Assembly (NCBI GenBank): GCA_003695455.1 | Contig: RFJF01000201.1 | Span: 1 to 19,315, forward strand | Direction: 5' to 3' | From: Chloroflexota bacterium | GTDB lineage: Bacteria; Chloroflexota; Anaerolineae; 4572-78; J111 | DNA length: 19,315 nucleotides | The notes under the pieces: model-generated | What the model was told of the DNA's origin: nothing | The model's input: only the letters and a program-made list of their open reading frames with translations | Databases searched by the model: none | Program-made: the position numbers and the translations under genes | Shown: piece after piece, positions 8,324 to 16,056 of the stretch | How positions within the stretch are numbered: position 1 is the stretch's first letter | Layout: the number at the start of each line of letters is the position of its first letter

Positions 8324-11300
8324 ATGGCAATAGACACAAAAAAAACAAAGAAACAACTGACCGCCGAAATTGAATATTTACGGCAAAAAGTGCAAGACCT
8401 GGAGCAAAATCGGGCCGATTGGGCGCAGGCAGAGGAGCTGCTGCGTATTCAGCGCGGCTTGAGTACCGTGCTCGGTTCAACCGGCAACTTGCAGCAGGCG
8501 CTCAACCATTTGCTTGAAACCACGTTTCAAATTGACGGCATTGACTGCGGCGGCGTGTATCTGGTTAATCCGGCCACGGGCGAACTCACACTCACTGCCC
8601 ACAAAGGTTTGTCTGCCGATTTTATTCAGCACACCAGCTACTACCCCGCAGATTCCCCACGGGCCAAACTGGTTTTTGCGGGCAAACCCATCTACACCGA
8701 TTACAGAAAAATCAGCCAGTCCGCCCCTGAACCGCTGAAAAAAGAAGGTCTGCGGGCGCTGGCTATTTTTCCTATCCTCCACAACGGGCAAATTATAGCT
8801 GCTATGAATTTGGCCTCGCATACAGTAACAGAATTTTCCACCGGCACCCGGCACATTCTGGAATCGGTGGCGACCCAGGTTGGCGGGGCCATCAGGCGCA
8901 CCGCTGCAGAAAATACGCTGCGCGAAAACGAGCAGAATCTGCAAACCCTGTTTGATTCGCTGGACGATTTTTTGTTTATTCTTGATGACCAGGGCAACAT
9001 TCTGCAAACAAACCCCACCGTGTTGCGGCGGTTGGGGTATTTGCAGGATGAATTGGTGAACCAGTCCATCCTGAAAATACATCCCCCGGAACGCCGCCAG
9101 GAAGCGCAGGTTATAGTGAAGGCCATAATTCGGGGCGATGTGGACATGTACCACGTGCCACTGTTCACCCGCGATGGCCGCCAGATTCCGGTTGAAACAC
9201 GAGTCACCCGGGGCAAATGGGGCAACCGGCCGGTGTTGTTTGGGGTTTCACGCGATATGACCGCCCGCCACCAACTCAGAGAACGGCTGGAAAAAATCAA
9301 CGCCTGCTTTCTCAGTTTTGGCCCCGATGCCACAGAAAACATCAACAAACTCACCGCGCTGGCCGGCGAACTGCTGGAGGCTACCTGCGCCCTGTACAAC
9401 CGGCTGGAATCAGGCATGCTTTACTCAACCGGGCAGTGGAACACCCCGCCAGATTACAACCCGCTTGACACCCCGGACGGCCACATTTGCTACGACGTCA
9501 TCAACCGGCGAGAAGATAATGTTTTTGTGGTACGCCATCTGCCGCAAACTGAATACGCAAACACCGACCCCAACGTGCGCGCCTACAATTTGCAAACCTA
9601 CGTGGGCAAAGCCGTGCGCCACAAAAATGAATACGTTGGCTCGCTCTGCACGGTATTTCAGGATGATGTGGAGCCGGGGAATCAGGATAAAACCATTTTA
9701 GGAATACTGGCCGCCGCCGTGGGGGTAGAGGAAGCCCGCCGTGAAGCCAACGAAAAACTAAAAGGCTACCGGGCCCGGCTGCAAGCCGAAGTTGAGGCCC
9801 GCACCGCCGAATTAACAGAAACCAACCACCTGCTCCGGCTGGAAATTTCTGTGCGCGAACGGATTGAAGCCACTCTGCGCGCCAGCGAGCAAAAATTCCG
9901 CACGTTTGTCACCAATGCCCCGGCCGTCATATTTGTTCTGGACCAAGACGGCATCTTCAAACTCTCCGAGGGCCTGGGGTTGGCTGCGCTGGGTTTGAAA
10001 CCGGGCCAGGTGGTTGGGCAATCGGTGTTTGAGGTATACAAAGATTACCCCAAAACGTTGCAGGCTATCCGCACCGCGCTGGGTGGCACCGCAACCCGGA
10101 ACACGCTGCATGTCAGCGGGCTAATCTTTGACGTTTCAATGATTCCCCTGCTGGACGATGACGGCGTGGCGCAAGAGGTGGTGGGAATTGCACTGGACAT
10201 TACCGAGCGCGCCCGGACCGAAGAATCACTGCGCAAACTTTCAAGCGTGGTTGAGCAAATTGCAGACAGTGTGGTTATTACAGACAAAGACGGCAATATT
10301 GAATACGTCAACCCCGCCTTTGAGACCCTCACCGGCTACACCGCCGGCAACGTGATTGGGCAAAATCCGCGGCTGCTCAAATCGGGAATACATACGCCGT
10401 CTTTTTACCGGGATTTGTGGGGTACCATTCTGGCCGGACGCACGTTTCGGTCGGTTGTCATCAACAAAAAACGCAACGGCGAACTGTATTTTGAAGAGAA
10501 AACCATTACCCCCATCCGTGACAAAAATGGTGAGATCACCCACTTTGTTTCAACCGCCAAAGATATTACAGACCGCAAACGCGCCGAAGAAAAACTGCGC
10601 CAGCGCGAGCAATTTCTGGCCTCGCTCAATGATATTACCCGGGCTGCGCTCAACACCCCCAATTTGCAAACTATGCTGCAAATCATTGCCAATATGCTGG
10701 GCCGGTTGTTTAACGCCGATTCCTGCTACCTGGGGTTATGGGATGAAGACCGAAAAATGACGCTGCCGGCAGCAGCGTACGGGCCGGCACGCCACACCTA
10801 CCGCAACTACGCGCCGCCGCCCGGCGAAACCACCATGACCGCCTCGGTGCTGGCCGCCGGCCACCCGCTGGTTGCCGAGGATGTATTCAATTCACCCTAT
10901 ATCAACCTGTCCGTTGCCCAAAAATTTCCCGACCAATCTCTTTTGGGCCTGCCGCTGATTGTAAATGAGCAAAAACTGGGGGCCGTACTCATTGGTTTTA
11001 AAACGCTGCACACATTTACCCCCGCTGAAATTGCCAACGCCGAACAAGCCGCCGGACAGGTAGCCCTGGCCATTGCCAAAGCGCAACTGCTGGAAGAAAC
11101 AGAAACCCGCTGGCAAGAGGCAGAAACCCTGCGTTACGTGGGGCAAGCCATTACAGAATCTCTGAGTTTGCCGGAACGGCTCACCCGGATTCTGGAACAA
11201 CTTGAACGGGTGGTGCCGTACGACAGCGCTTCGGTGCAATTGCTCAAACATGGTTACATGGAAATTGTAAGCGGTCGCGGCTTTGAAAACACCAATGAGG

Positions 11301-12241
11301 TCATTGGCGTCAGGTTTCCGGTATCGGGCAACACTGTGAACGCTATAGTTGCAACAGAGCGAAAACCGGTAGTTTTTTCTAACGTCAAAGAACAGGCCCC
11401 AAGCAATTTTAAACCGCCGCGCGAACACATCGAATCGTGGATGGGGGTGCCGCTGCTGGTTCAGGACCGAATGATTGGCATGCTCACCGTTGACAGCCGC
11501 ACACCCGGCCATTTTTCCCAAAACCACATCCGGCTGGTAGTGCCGTTTGCCAACCAGGCAGCAATAGCCATTGAAAATGCCCAGTTGTTTGAGCGCGCCC
11601 GGCAAGACGCACAAACCAAAGCCACCCTGCTGCGAGAAGTAAACCACCGCGTAAAAAACAACCTGTCGGCCATTATTGGTTTGCTGTATGCAGAACAACG
11701 CCACATTGGCATTGAAAATATATCGCTTTACCGTGAAATTATGCAAGACCTGGTCAACCGGGTTAAAGGGTTATCGCTGGTACACAGCCTGCTGTCGGCC
11801 TCGGAATGGACCCCGCTGCTGCTCAGCGACATGGCCGGCCAGTTAATAAACGCCACACTGCAATCATTGTTGCGCGGCAAATTTGTTAAAGTAGAAATTA
11901 CCCCCTCGCCCGTCAAAATTGCGGCCAAAGATGCCAACAATCTGGCGCTGGTCATTAATGAACTCACCACCAATTCTATTAAATACGGATTGACACAGGC
12001 AGACAGCGCCCACATTTCAGTGGACATTAGCACACATAACGACTATGTTCACCTTGAATACCAGGACAGCGGCTCCGGCTACCCTCCGGATGTGTTGGCC
12101 GGCCAGCGGCAAAATGTGGGCCTGTATCTCATTCAAACTCTGGTGCGGGATGGTTTGCACGGCCAAATTGTGCTGACCAACGGCCCCGGGGCAAAAACCG
12201 TGATTAAATTTCCAAACAAACTTGACGAGGCTGCACCATGA
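8324..12241 (+). CDS. Multi-sensor histidine kinase (GAF/PAS repeats, HisKA_2, HATPase)
   Basis: This 1305-residue sensor kinase has no transmembrane segments and is therefore probably cytoplasmic. Its order is: short coiled coil (1-45), GAF (about 50-195), PAS (205-320), GAF-like (335-470), coiled coil (470-520), PAS (520-630), PAS (640-755), GAF (770-925), GAF (935-1090), HisKA_2 dimerisation (1100-1180) and HATPase (1200-1300). The phospho-acceptor is H1108 in REVNHRVKNNLSAI, the signature of the HisKA_2/HWE-like group. ATP-binding motifs are NNLALVINELTTNSIKYG (N box, from 1205), DSGSG (1248-1252) and a C-terminal GPGAKT. The second PAS-like region contains the typical DxxGNI..VNPAF signature (655-666). 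No ligand can be named. Its stop overlaps the start of the response regulator, so the two are co-translated partners. No clear RBS precedes the ATG at 8324, so the start is slightly less certain. Confidence 0.93.
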   Translation: MAIDTKKTKKQLTAEIEYLRQKVQDLEQNRADWAQAEELLRIQRGLSTVLGSTGNLQQALNHLLETTFQIDGIDCGGVYLVNPATGELTLTAHKGLSADFIQHTSYYPADSPRAKLVFAGKPIYTDYRKISQSAPEPLKKEGLRALAIFPILHNGQIIAAMNLASHTVTEFSTGTRHILESVATQVGGAIRRTAAENTLRENEQNLQTLFDSLDDFLFILDDQGNILQTNPTVLRRLGYLQDELVNQSILKIHPPERRQEAQVIVKAIIRGDVDMYHVPLFTRDGRQIPVETRVTRGKWGNRPVLFGVSRDMTARHQLRERLEKINACFLSFGPDATENINKLTALAGELLEATCALYNRLESGMLYSTGQWNTPPDYNPLDTPDGHICYDVINRREDNVFVVRHLPQTEYANTDPNVRAYNLQTYVGKAVRHKNEYVGSLCTVFQDDVEPGNQDKTILGILAAAVGVEEARREANEKLKGYRARLQAEVEARTAELTETNHLLRLEISVRERIEATLRASEQKFRTFVTNAPAVIFVLDQDGIFKLSEGLGLAALGLKPGQVVGQSVFEVYKDYPKTLQAIRTALGGTATRNTLHVSGLIFDVSMIPLLDDDGVAQEVVGIALDITERARTEESLRKLSSVVEQIADSVVITDKDGNIEYVNPAFETLTGYTAGNVIGQNPRLLKSGIHTPSFYRDLWGTILAGRTFRSVVINKKRNGELYFEEKTITPIRDKNGEITHFVSTAKDITDRKRAEEKLRQREQFLASLNDITRAALNTPNLQTMLQIIANMLGRLFNADSCYLGLWDEDRKMTLPAAAYGPARHTYRNYAPPPGETTMTASVLAAGHPLVAEDVFNSPYINLSVAQKFPDQSLLGLPLIVNEQKLGAVLIGFKTLHTFTPAEIANAEQAAGQVALAIAKAQLLEETETRWQEAETLRYVGQAITESLSLPERLTRILEQLERVVPYDSASVQLLKHGYMEIVSGRGFENTNEVIGVRFPVSGNTVNAIVATERKPVVFSNVKEQAPSNFKPPREHIESWMGVPLLVQDRMIGMLTVDSRTPGHFSQNHIRLVVPFANQAAIAIENAQLFERARQDAQTKATLLREVNHRVKNNLSAIIGLLYAEQRHIGIENISLYREIMQDLVNRVKGLSLVHSLLSASEWTPLLLSDMAGQLINATLQSLLRGKFVKVEITPSPVKIAAKDANNLALVINELTTNSIKYGLTQADSAHISVDISTHNDYVHLEYQDSGSGYPPDVLAGQRQNVGLYLIQTLVRDGLHGQIVLTNGPGAKTVIKFPNKLDEAAP

Positions 12242-12870
12242 ACCCATCTGCCACCCGCGTGCTGATTGCCGAAGATGACCCAATGGTCGGCGAAATGATT
12301 CAGGGCATGCTAAAAGGGATGAACTACAACGTCATTGGCCGGGCGTTCAATGGCAAACAAGCCGCGAACATGGCCCAAGCCCACCAACCCGATGTGGTGC
12401 TTATGGATATTGCCATGCCAAAAATGAACGGCATTGAAGCCACGCGCTACATTCAAACATGCTGCCCCGTGCCGGTGGTCATTTTGACCGCCTATGAAAC
12501 CCCGGAACTGCTGCAACAAGCCAGCGAAGCCGGCGCCGGGGCCTATCTCATCAAGCCGCCCAATGAACTTGAACTGGAACGCGCCATTACCATTGCCGTG
12601 GCCAGATTTGAGGATATGATGGAACTGCGGGAATTAAATGCCCAACTCCAAACCCGCAACGCCGAACTGCAGGCCGCACTGGATAAAGTAAAGCAACTTA
12701 GCGGGCTGCTGCCTATTTGCGCCAACTGCAAAAAAATCCGCAATGACGATGGCTACTGGCAGGATGTGGCCGTGTACATTCGGGACCACTCCGAGGCCGA
12801 ATTCAGCCACGGTGTCTGCCCCGATTGTATGCGGAAACTGTACCCCGATTTTATGCCGGATGCCGGCTGA
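12238..12870 (+). CDS. Response regulator: receiver domain with C-terminal Cys4 zinc-ribbon-like module
   Basis: The ATG overlaps the kinase TGA in an ATGA junction (12238-12241), which indicates translational coupling. The 210-residue protein begins with a CheY-like receiver: acidic pair D13-D14, phospho-acceptor D57 in LMDIAMPKMNG, T84 and K106 (YLIKPP), so all active-site residues are present. A predicted coiled coil (about 124-157) follows. The C-terminal module has C161-x2-C164 and C194-x2-C197, with intervening DDGYW and YIRDHSEAEFSHG. This looks like a zinc-binding ribbon. No DNA-binding HTH or enzyme output domain is present, so output is probably by protein contact or RNA or metal-dependent binding (inference). 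The HisKA_2 kinase upstream is the likely phospho-donor. Confidence 0.93.
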   Translation: MNPSATRVLIAEDDPMVGEMIQGMLKGMNYNVIGRAFNGKQAANMAQAHQPDVVLMDIAMPKMNGIEATRYIQTCCPVPVVILTAYETPELLQQASEAGAGAYLIKPPNELELERAITIAVARFEDMMELRELNAQLQTRNAELQAALDKVKQLSGLLPICANCKKIRNDDGYWQDVAVYIRDHSEAEFSHGVCPDCMRKLYPDFMPDAG

Positions 12871-12979
12871 CAGCCCCGCCGAATCCTGGCTGCTTTGCGG
12901 CGCGTTTTGCGCCGCCGCACAAACAGCGCCGCCGTTTGCCCAAATATCTCCGACTGATTACTATATCCAACTCAACTGT

Positions 12980-13007
12980 TTGACGGGCCGGTCAACAATA
13001 CCGGCCC
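12980..13007 (+). other. Leader hairpin(s) upstream of the DsbB-like gene
   Basis: GGGCCGGT (12985-12992) pairs perfectly with ACCGGCCC (13000-13007) around a 7-nt loop. TTGAC (12980-12984) can instead pair with GTCAA (12991-12995), so the two folds exclude each other. No T-run follows, so it is not a classical terminator. Confidence 0.4.
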
Positions 13008-13040
13008 AATTCAACCATCCGTCAGGGAGTTTTCAACGCA

Positions 13041-13469
13041 ATGAAAAATTTTATGCGACAATACGGGCCGTATCTGGCCTTTGGGGTGGCGCTTACGGCC
13101 ACGCTGGGCAGCCTGTACTACAGTGAGGTAGCCGGATTTCTGCCGTGCAAATTGTGCTGGTACCAACGAATTTTGATGTATCCGCTGGTGATTGTGACGC
13201 TGGTGGGCATTTTTTTGCAGGACGAATTTTTGCCCAACTACGTTCTGCCGTTTTCAATCAGTGGAATATTGCTGTCGGGGTATCACTACCTGGTGCAGGT
13301 GGGTGTGCTGGCGCAACCCATTTCCTGCGCAGACTCCGTGCCGTGCGGCTCGCGGTACGTTAATTATTTGGGGTTCATCACCATTCCGTTTATGGCGCTG
13401 GTGGCGTTTATTCTGATTACCATTTTTTTAGGGCTGATGAAATTAGCCGCCGCCGAAGAGGACGAATAA
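13041..13469 (+). CDS. DsbB/BdbC-like thiol-disulfide oxidoreductase, membrane
   Basis: The 142-residue protein has four predicted membrane spans (about 11-29, 43-60, 67-88 and 110-133). It carries the two cysteine pairs of the DsbB/BdbC family: C36-K-L-C39 followed by WYQR, and C96 with C102 in the second external loop. The family reoxidises a DsbA/BdbD thiol oxidase and passes electrons to quinone. The CxxC-W-YQR signature and length match BdbC well. A GGGAG ribosome site lies 13 nt upstream of the ATG. No DsbA/BdbD partner is encoded in this window, so the partner must lie elsewhere. The gene faces a cytochrome c gene tail to tail; the adjacency fits an extracytoplasmic redox theme but proves no link. 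The ending AAAEEDE is acidic and probably cytoplasmic. Confidence 0.88.
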   Translation: MKNFMRQYGPYLAFGVALTATLGSLYYSEVAGFLPCKLCWYQRILMYPLVIVTLVGIFLQDEFLPNYVLPFSISGILLSGYHYLVQVGVLAQPISCADSVPCGSRYVNYLGFITIPFMALVAFILITIFLGLMKLAAAEEDE

Positions 13470-13482
13470 TCGGCGGCTAATT
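13441..13482. terminator. Inverted repeat shared by two convergent genes (bidirectional terminator candidate)
   Basis: AATTAGCCGCCG (13441-13452) is the exact complement of CGGCGGCTAATT (13471-13482), with an 18-nt loop. The stop codon of the DsbB-like gene lies in the loop and that of the cytochrome gene in the right arm. There is no long T-run on either side. Confidence 0.5.
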
Positions 13483-13902
13483 CTGGCCGGGCTGGGCAGC
13501 CCGCTGTTCCGGCGTCCACAAACTTTTGATGAACACCGTTACCGCAGCCACCTGCTCATCCGTAAAATCTGCGCCCATGGCCGGCATCAGTTCACTGCCC
13601 TGACGCATCATCTGTGCAATTTCGGCATCGGACAGTTGGGAAGCCGGGCCATCGGCGTTGAGCGCCGGAGCCTCCGGCACAATGCCGCCCTGCCCCTGTT
13701 CGCCGTGGCAGGCAGCGCAATACGTTTCAAACAGTACCTTACCGCCGGTTTCGGCCTCGGCCTGCGAGGCGGTATCGGCTGTGGGGCGAATCACAAAAAC
13801 AACCACTGCTACAAAAATCAGACCAAATGTTGCCAGCGCGGCAATGGTGGTCTTTTTATTTTCTGCCGGCTTTCTGGTTCTGCCGGAACGCTGTCTGCTC
13901 AT
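13477..13902 (-). CDS. Membrane-anchored mono-haem cytochrome c
   Basis: The protein has 141 residues. A basic N-terminus (RQRSGRTRKPAENKK) leads into one hydrophobic segment (about 19-38), likely an uncleaved membrane anchor with the haem domain outside. The haem-binding motif is C62-A-A-C65-H66 followed by GEQGQGG. The probable distal ligand is a methionine in ELMPAMG (M106 or M109), and the ending DEQVAAVTVFIKSLW is the usual C-terminal helix of class I cytochromes c. It would carry electrons at the outer membrane face or periplasm. The promoter at 13943-13971 and the GAGG ribosome site give a confident start. The gene converges on the DsbB-like gene and the two stops are 7 nt apart. Confidence 0.9.
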   Translation of the reverse strand: MSRQRSGRTRKPAENKKTTIAALATFGLIFVAVVVFVIRPTADTASQAEAETGGKVLFETYCAACHGEQGQGGIVPEAPALNADGPASQLSDAEIAQMMRQGSELMPAMGADFTDEQVAAVTVFIKSLWTPEQRAAQPGQN

Positions 13903-13942
13903 TGATTCCTCAGGGGCACACTTAACTTACTGCAATGCGGGT

Positions 13943-13971
13943 AATGTAACCCAATCACCCTGTTTCGTCAA
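13943..13971 (-). promoter_or_regulatory. Promoter for the cytochrome c gene
   Basis: On the minus strand TTGACG (13971-13966) and TACATT (13948-13943) are separated by 17 nt. Initiation near 13936 gives a leader of about 34 nt to the ATG at 13902. Confidence 0.55.
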
Positions 13972-14042
13972 ACCGCCAGATTTGTTGCCGTTGCAGGCCA
14001 ATCTGGCCGAGCCGAATTGAAGAATCAACAATCGGGAAAATT

Positions 14043-14306
14043 CTATACATTTGCGGGCGCAGACAACCGAATGTGTTGGGAAACATCCAAATTGAGAACG
14101 TGCGGAGCGCCCGGTACGACGCGGGCCTCAAATTCAAACCCTGTCCAGTACACGGTCTCCACATCGCCATCTTTGTTGGTCAGTTGCACCGGGCGCCGGG
14201 GGTACTGCGCCTCAACCTGTTCAATGGCTTCCTGTGCGTGCTGCGCGTTCACAAAGGCAATGTTTTCAACACTTCCGCTGTTGCTGATTGTTATCTGGTA
14301 CAACAT
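14043..14306 (-). CDS. Small protein of unknown function, paralogue A (87 aa)
   Basis: AGGAGTGATGGAAA precedes the ATG, a good ribosome site. The 87-residue protein is soluble. It starts with a beta strand (LYQITISNSGSVENIAFV), then a helix with QEAIEQ (25-30), and ends its conserved part with WTGFEFEAR. It is a clear paralogue of the next upstream leftward gene: my ungapped hand alignment gives 23 identities in 64 positions, including QEAIEQ and W-[TS]-G-[FY]-E-[FY]-E-A-R. I recognise no named family. A -10 like TATAGT (14332-14327) lies 20 nt upstream, so the gene may be transcribed on its own after the terminator at 14389-14423. Confidence 0.7.
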   Translation of the reverse strand: MLYQITISNSGSVENIAFVNAQHAQEAIEQVEAQYPRRPVQLTNKDGDVETVYWTGFEFEARVVPGAPHVLNLDVSQHIRLSAPANV

Positions 14307-14326
14307 TTTCCATCACTCCTGAGCTT

Positions 14327-14332
14327 ACTATA
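14327..14332 (-). promoter_or_regulatory. Candidate -10 element of the small paralogue A gene
   Basis: TATAGT on the minus strand lies 21 nt upstream of the ATG at 14306. No good -35 is seen, and the leader would be only about 14 nt, just holding the ribosome site. Confidence 0.3.
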
Positions 14333-14388
14333 CCCCACCCGGCCCGGTTTTTCAGTAAATTTGATGTGAACCAGCGGTGAAATTTGCG

Positions 14389-14423
14389 TAAAAAAACGCC
14401 CCAAAGATTTTCTCCGGGACGTT
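14389..14423 (-). terminator. Rho-independent terminator of the small paralogue B gene
   Basis: Read leftward, AACGTCCC (14423-14416) pairs with GGGGCGTT (14402-14395), one G-U included, around a 13-nt loop. A T-run follows directly. It lies 34 nt after the stop at 14457, so it separates the two small paralogues into different transcripts. Confidence 0.6.
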
Positions 14424-14456
14424 ACGTTGAACAACAACCTTACAAATTGGGGTCAA

Positions 14457-14681
14457 TCAGGATGGCTTCAACAACCGGGCCTCATACTCGTAGCCGGACC
14501 ACTGCGCGGTAATCAATTCATCCGGGCCGTCAGAAATCAGCACGGTGAACTTTTCATGGGCAGCATCAAGCTGCTCAATGGCCTCTTGTACATCACGGGC
14601 TTCCACGGTCACCACATCAAGCACCGTGCCGGCCCGCCGAATAGTAATTTCATACACCGCCGTATGCTTTCTCATGAACAT
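14457..14681 (-). CDS. Small protein of unknown function, paralogue B (74 aa)
   Basis: I start the gene at ATG 14681 (alternative ATG 14675, two codons later). A longer in-frame start at 14783 would add Cys-rich, poorly fitting sequence and overlap the thioesterase 3' end. The protein is soluble and aligns over its length with paralogue A: VYEITIRRAGTV, VQEAIEQLDAAH and WSGYEYEAR correspond to the same blocks there. The conserved pattern is strand, helix, strand, aromatic-rich end. No function is known to me. It lies downstream of the thioesterase on the same strand, and its own terminator follows at 14389-14423. A weak ribosome site (GGAGCC) makes the exact start less sure than the reading frame. 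Confidence 0.7.
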   Translation of the reverse strand: MFMRKHTAVYEITIRRAGTVLDVVTVEARDVQEAIEQLDAAHEKFTVLISDGPDELITAQWSGYEYEARLLKPS

Positions 14682-14772
14682 AAGAATAGCACAAACCGGC
14701 TCCGGCGTAAATCTGCAAACGGAGAAAATATCACCAACCGGGCGGCAAAAAGCACCCGGTTTAACGTTCCGG

Positions 14773-15174
14773 CTACCGGTCAACCACCATAATGGTTAAC
14801 CGGCTGGTACAAATCAGCCTGCCGGTTTCATCTTCAATTTTGATGTCCCACACGTGAGTGCGCCGCCCCAAATGCAAGGCCGTGGCCGTGCCGGTTACGG
14901 TTCCGCCGGTGATGGCGCGAATGTGGTTGGCGTTGATTTCAAGCCCTACCGGCACCTGCCGGCTCAAATCAAGCCGGAGCGCCGACCCCACGCTGCCCAA
15001 TGTTTCTGCCAGCGCTGCCGACGCGCCACCGTGCAGTAAGCCCTGCGGCTGGCGGGTACGGTCATCTACCGGCATGGTGGCCTTCAGGTAACCGTCCCCC
15101 ACTTCTGTGAATTCAATCCCCAAATGAGATACCAACGTGTTGGCACACATGTTGTTTATCTGGGTTACGTCCAT
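14773..15174 (-). CDS. Hotdog-fold acyl-CoA thioesterase, PaaI/MenI-like
   Basis: The ATG at 15174 sits behind AGGAGG with good spacing, so I prefer it to the in-frame ATG at 15192. The 133-residue length is normal for the family. The signature LLHGGASAALAETLGS (residues 47-61) contains the HGG motif (H48) and the catalytic glutamate (E57), as in E. coli YdiI/MenI and EntH. The rest follows the hotdog pattern, with the long strand VPVGLEINANHIRA and the end VTGTATALHLGRRTHVWDIKI. The enzyme hydrolyses an acyl-CoA thioester. MenI-type enzymes act on 1,4-dihydroxy-2-naphthoyl-CoA in menaquinone synthesis, PaaI-type on phenylacetyl-CoA derivatives; the substrate here is not decided. No menaquinone or phenylacetate genes are nearby. 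It is a likely cytoplasmic homotetramer (family knowledge). Confidence 0.92.
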   Translation of the reverse strand: MDVTQINNMCANTLVSHLGIEFTEVGDGYLKATMPVDDRTRQPQGLLHGGASAALAETLGSVGSALRLDLSRQVPVGLEINANHIRAITGGTVTGTATALHLGRRTHVWDIKIEDETGRLICTSRLTIMVVDR

Positions 15175-15207
15175 TTTGCCCCTCCTTTTCATTTGACTGT
15201 TTCCGCT

Positions 15208-15235
15208 ATTTTCGGGTGTGCGACAATTTTGTCAA
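15208..15235 (-). promoter_or_regulatory. Promoter for the thioesterase gene, with overlapping palindrome
   Basis: On the minus strand TTGACA (15235-15230) is a perfect -35. GAAAAT (15213-15208) follows after 16 nt and initiation falls near 15201. The palindrome GACAATTTTGTC (15222-15233) overlaps the -35 and spacer and could be an operator. Confidence 0.5.
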
Positions 15236-15315
15236 ACAATACCCCTGTGATTGTGAGGATGGTGTGCAAACACAAGCCGCCGGTTCGCGCTGAAAAAATT
15301 AGTCTGCGTGCCAAT

Positions 15316-15344
15316 TTGACTTGAGCCGTCTGTCGGGCTATCTT
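15316..15344 (+). promoter_or_regulatory. Promoter for the 140-aa CxCxH protein gene
   Basis: TTGACT (15316-15321) and TATCTT (15339-15344) are separated by 17 nt. Initiation near 15351 would give a leader of about 32 nt to the ATG at 15383. Confidence 0.45.
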
Positions 15345-15382
15345 TAAAATTCAACCATTTAGCACACTGCCAGGGGGGAATT

Positions 15383-15805
15383 ATGGCACAAAACAACCCG
15401 CAACTGATTGGCGCGCTGCGCCAAACCGCCGACCGGCTGGACAACGGCGCAGCGTACGAGTGGGGTCACATGGGCCGCTGTAACTGCGGTCACCTGCTGC
15501 AAACCATCACCCACATGTCCGGCTACCAGATTGTGAAAACGCTGGATTTCCAACTGGATGAGTGGAGCGAGTACGCCAACGATTACTGCCCCGGCACCGG
15601 CCAAAAGGTAGAAGACCTGTTTACCGCGCTGCAGGATGTGGGTTTTCTGCGCGAGGATGTGATTCATCTTGAGAATCTTTCTGACCGGCGGGTGCTGGCC
15701 CGGCTGGGCAACGGCAAACCGCGACACCTGCGCCGCAACAACGTAGCCGATGTGACGCTGTACATGCGCACCCTGGCCGACCTGCTCGAAGAAGAACCGG
15801 CCTGA
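15383..15805 (+). CDS. Protein of unknown function with an HxxxCxCxH motif, 140 aa
   Basis: A purine-rich ribosome site (AGGGGGGAA) precedes the ATG. The protein is soluble with no signal peptide. The N-terminal part contains H29-M-G-R-C33-N-C35-G-H37, with H44 and C69 nearby, a plausible metal site (inference). Other recognisable blocks are YANDYCPGTG (64-73) and VEDLFTALQDVGFLREDVIHLENLSD (starts V76). The last part, HLRRNNVADVTLYMRTLADLL, looks helical. The reading frame is well formed and codon use matches the neighbours. I do not recognise the family with certainty, and no function should be claimed. It is probably a single-gene transcript: a promoter lies upstream and a strong terminator ends it at 15936-15966. 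Confidence 0.82.
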   Translation: MAQNNPQLIGALRQTADRLDNGAAYEWGHMGRCNCGHLLQTITHMSGYQIVKTLDFQLDEWSEYANDYCPGTGQKVEDLFTALQDVGFLREDVIHLENLSDRRVLARLGNGKPRHLRRNNVADVTLYMRTLADLLEEEPA

Positions 15806-15935
15806 AACCACCGCCAACAAATTTGACTGCCAAATCATTCATTCCACCGCCGCGCACCATCGGGCCGTACATTACCGGCGTCGAGGCTGCGGCGTTTCTG
15901 TACAACGTAACCGGGATTGAGTTTTTGGCGGCAGT

Positions 15936-15966
15936 AGCCCGAAGGTGCGCCTTCGGGCTTTTTTTG
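15936..15966 (+). terminator. Rho-independent terminator downstream of the 140-aa gene
   Basis: AGCCCGAAGG (15936-15945) and CCTTCGGGCT (15950-15959) form a perfect 10-bp stem with a TGCG loop. A run of T follows to 15965. The stretch 15806-15935 before it holds no supported gene. Confidence 0.88.
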
Positions 15967-16056
15967 TTATTGCCAAATGCCGGGTATACTTTTTGGTTTG
16001 GGTCAAAAATCCGGTTAAACGCAGGAGTGCGGGCTGCGGTCCGCAAAATTTAATTA

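Noticed and set aside
14737..14760. ACCGGG/CCCGGT hairpin between the thioesterase and small paralogue B
   Set aside because: Only a 6-bp stem with a 12-nt loop and no T-run on either strand; likely chance in GC-rich DNA.
15823..16053. Short rightward frame crossing the terminator at 15936-15966
   Set aside because: A 10-bp terminator stem interrupts it, no ribosome site precedes it, and its sequence has no family signal.
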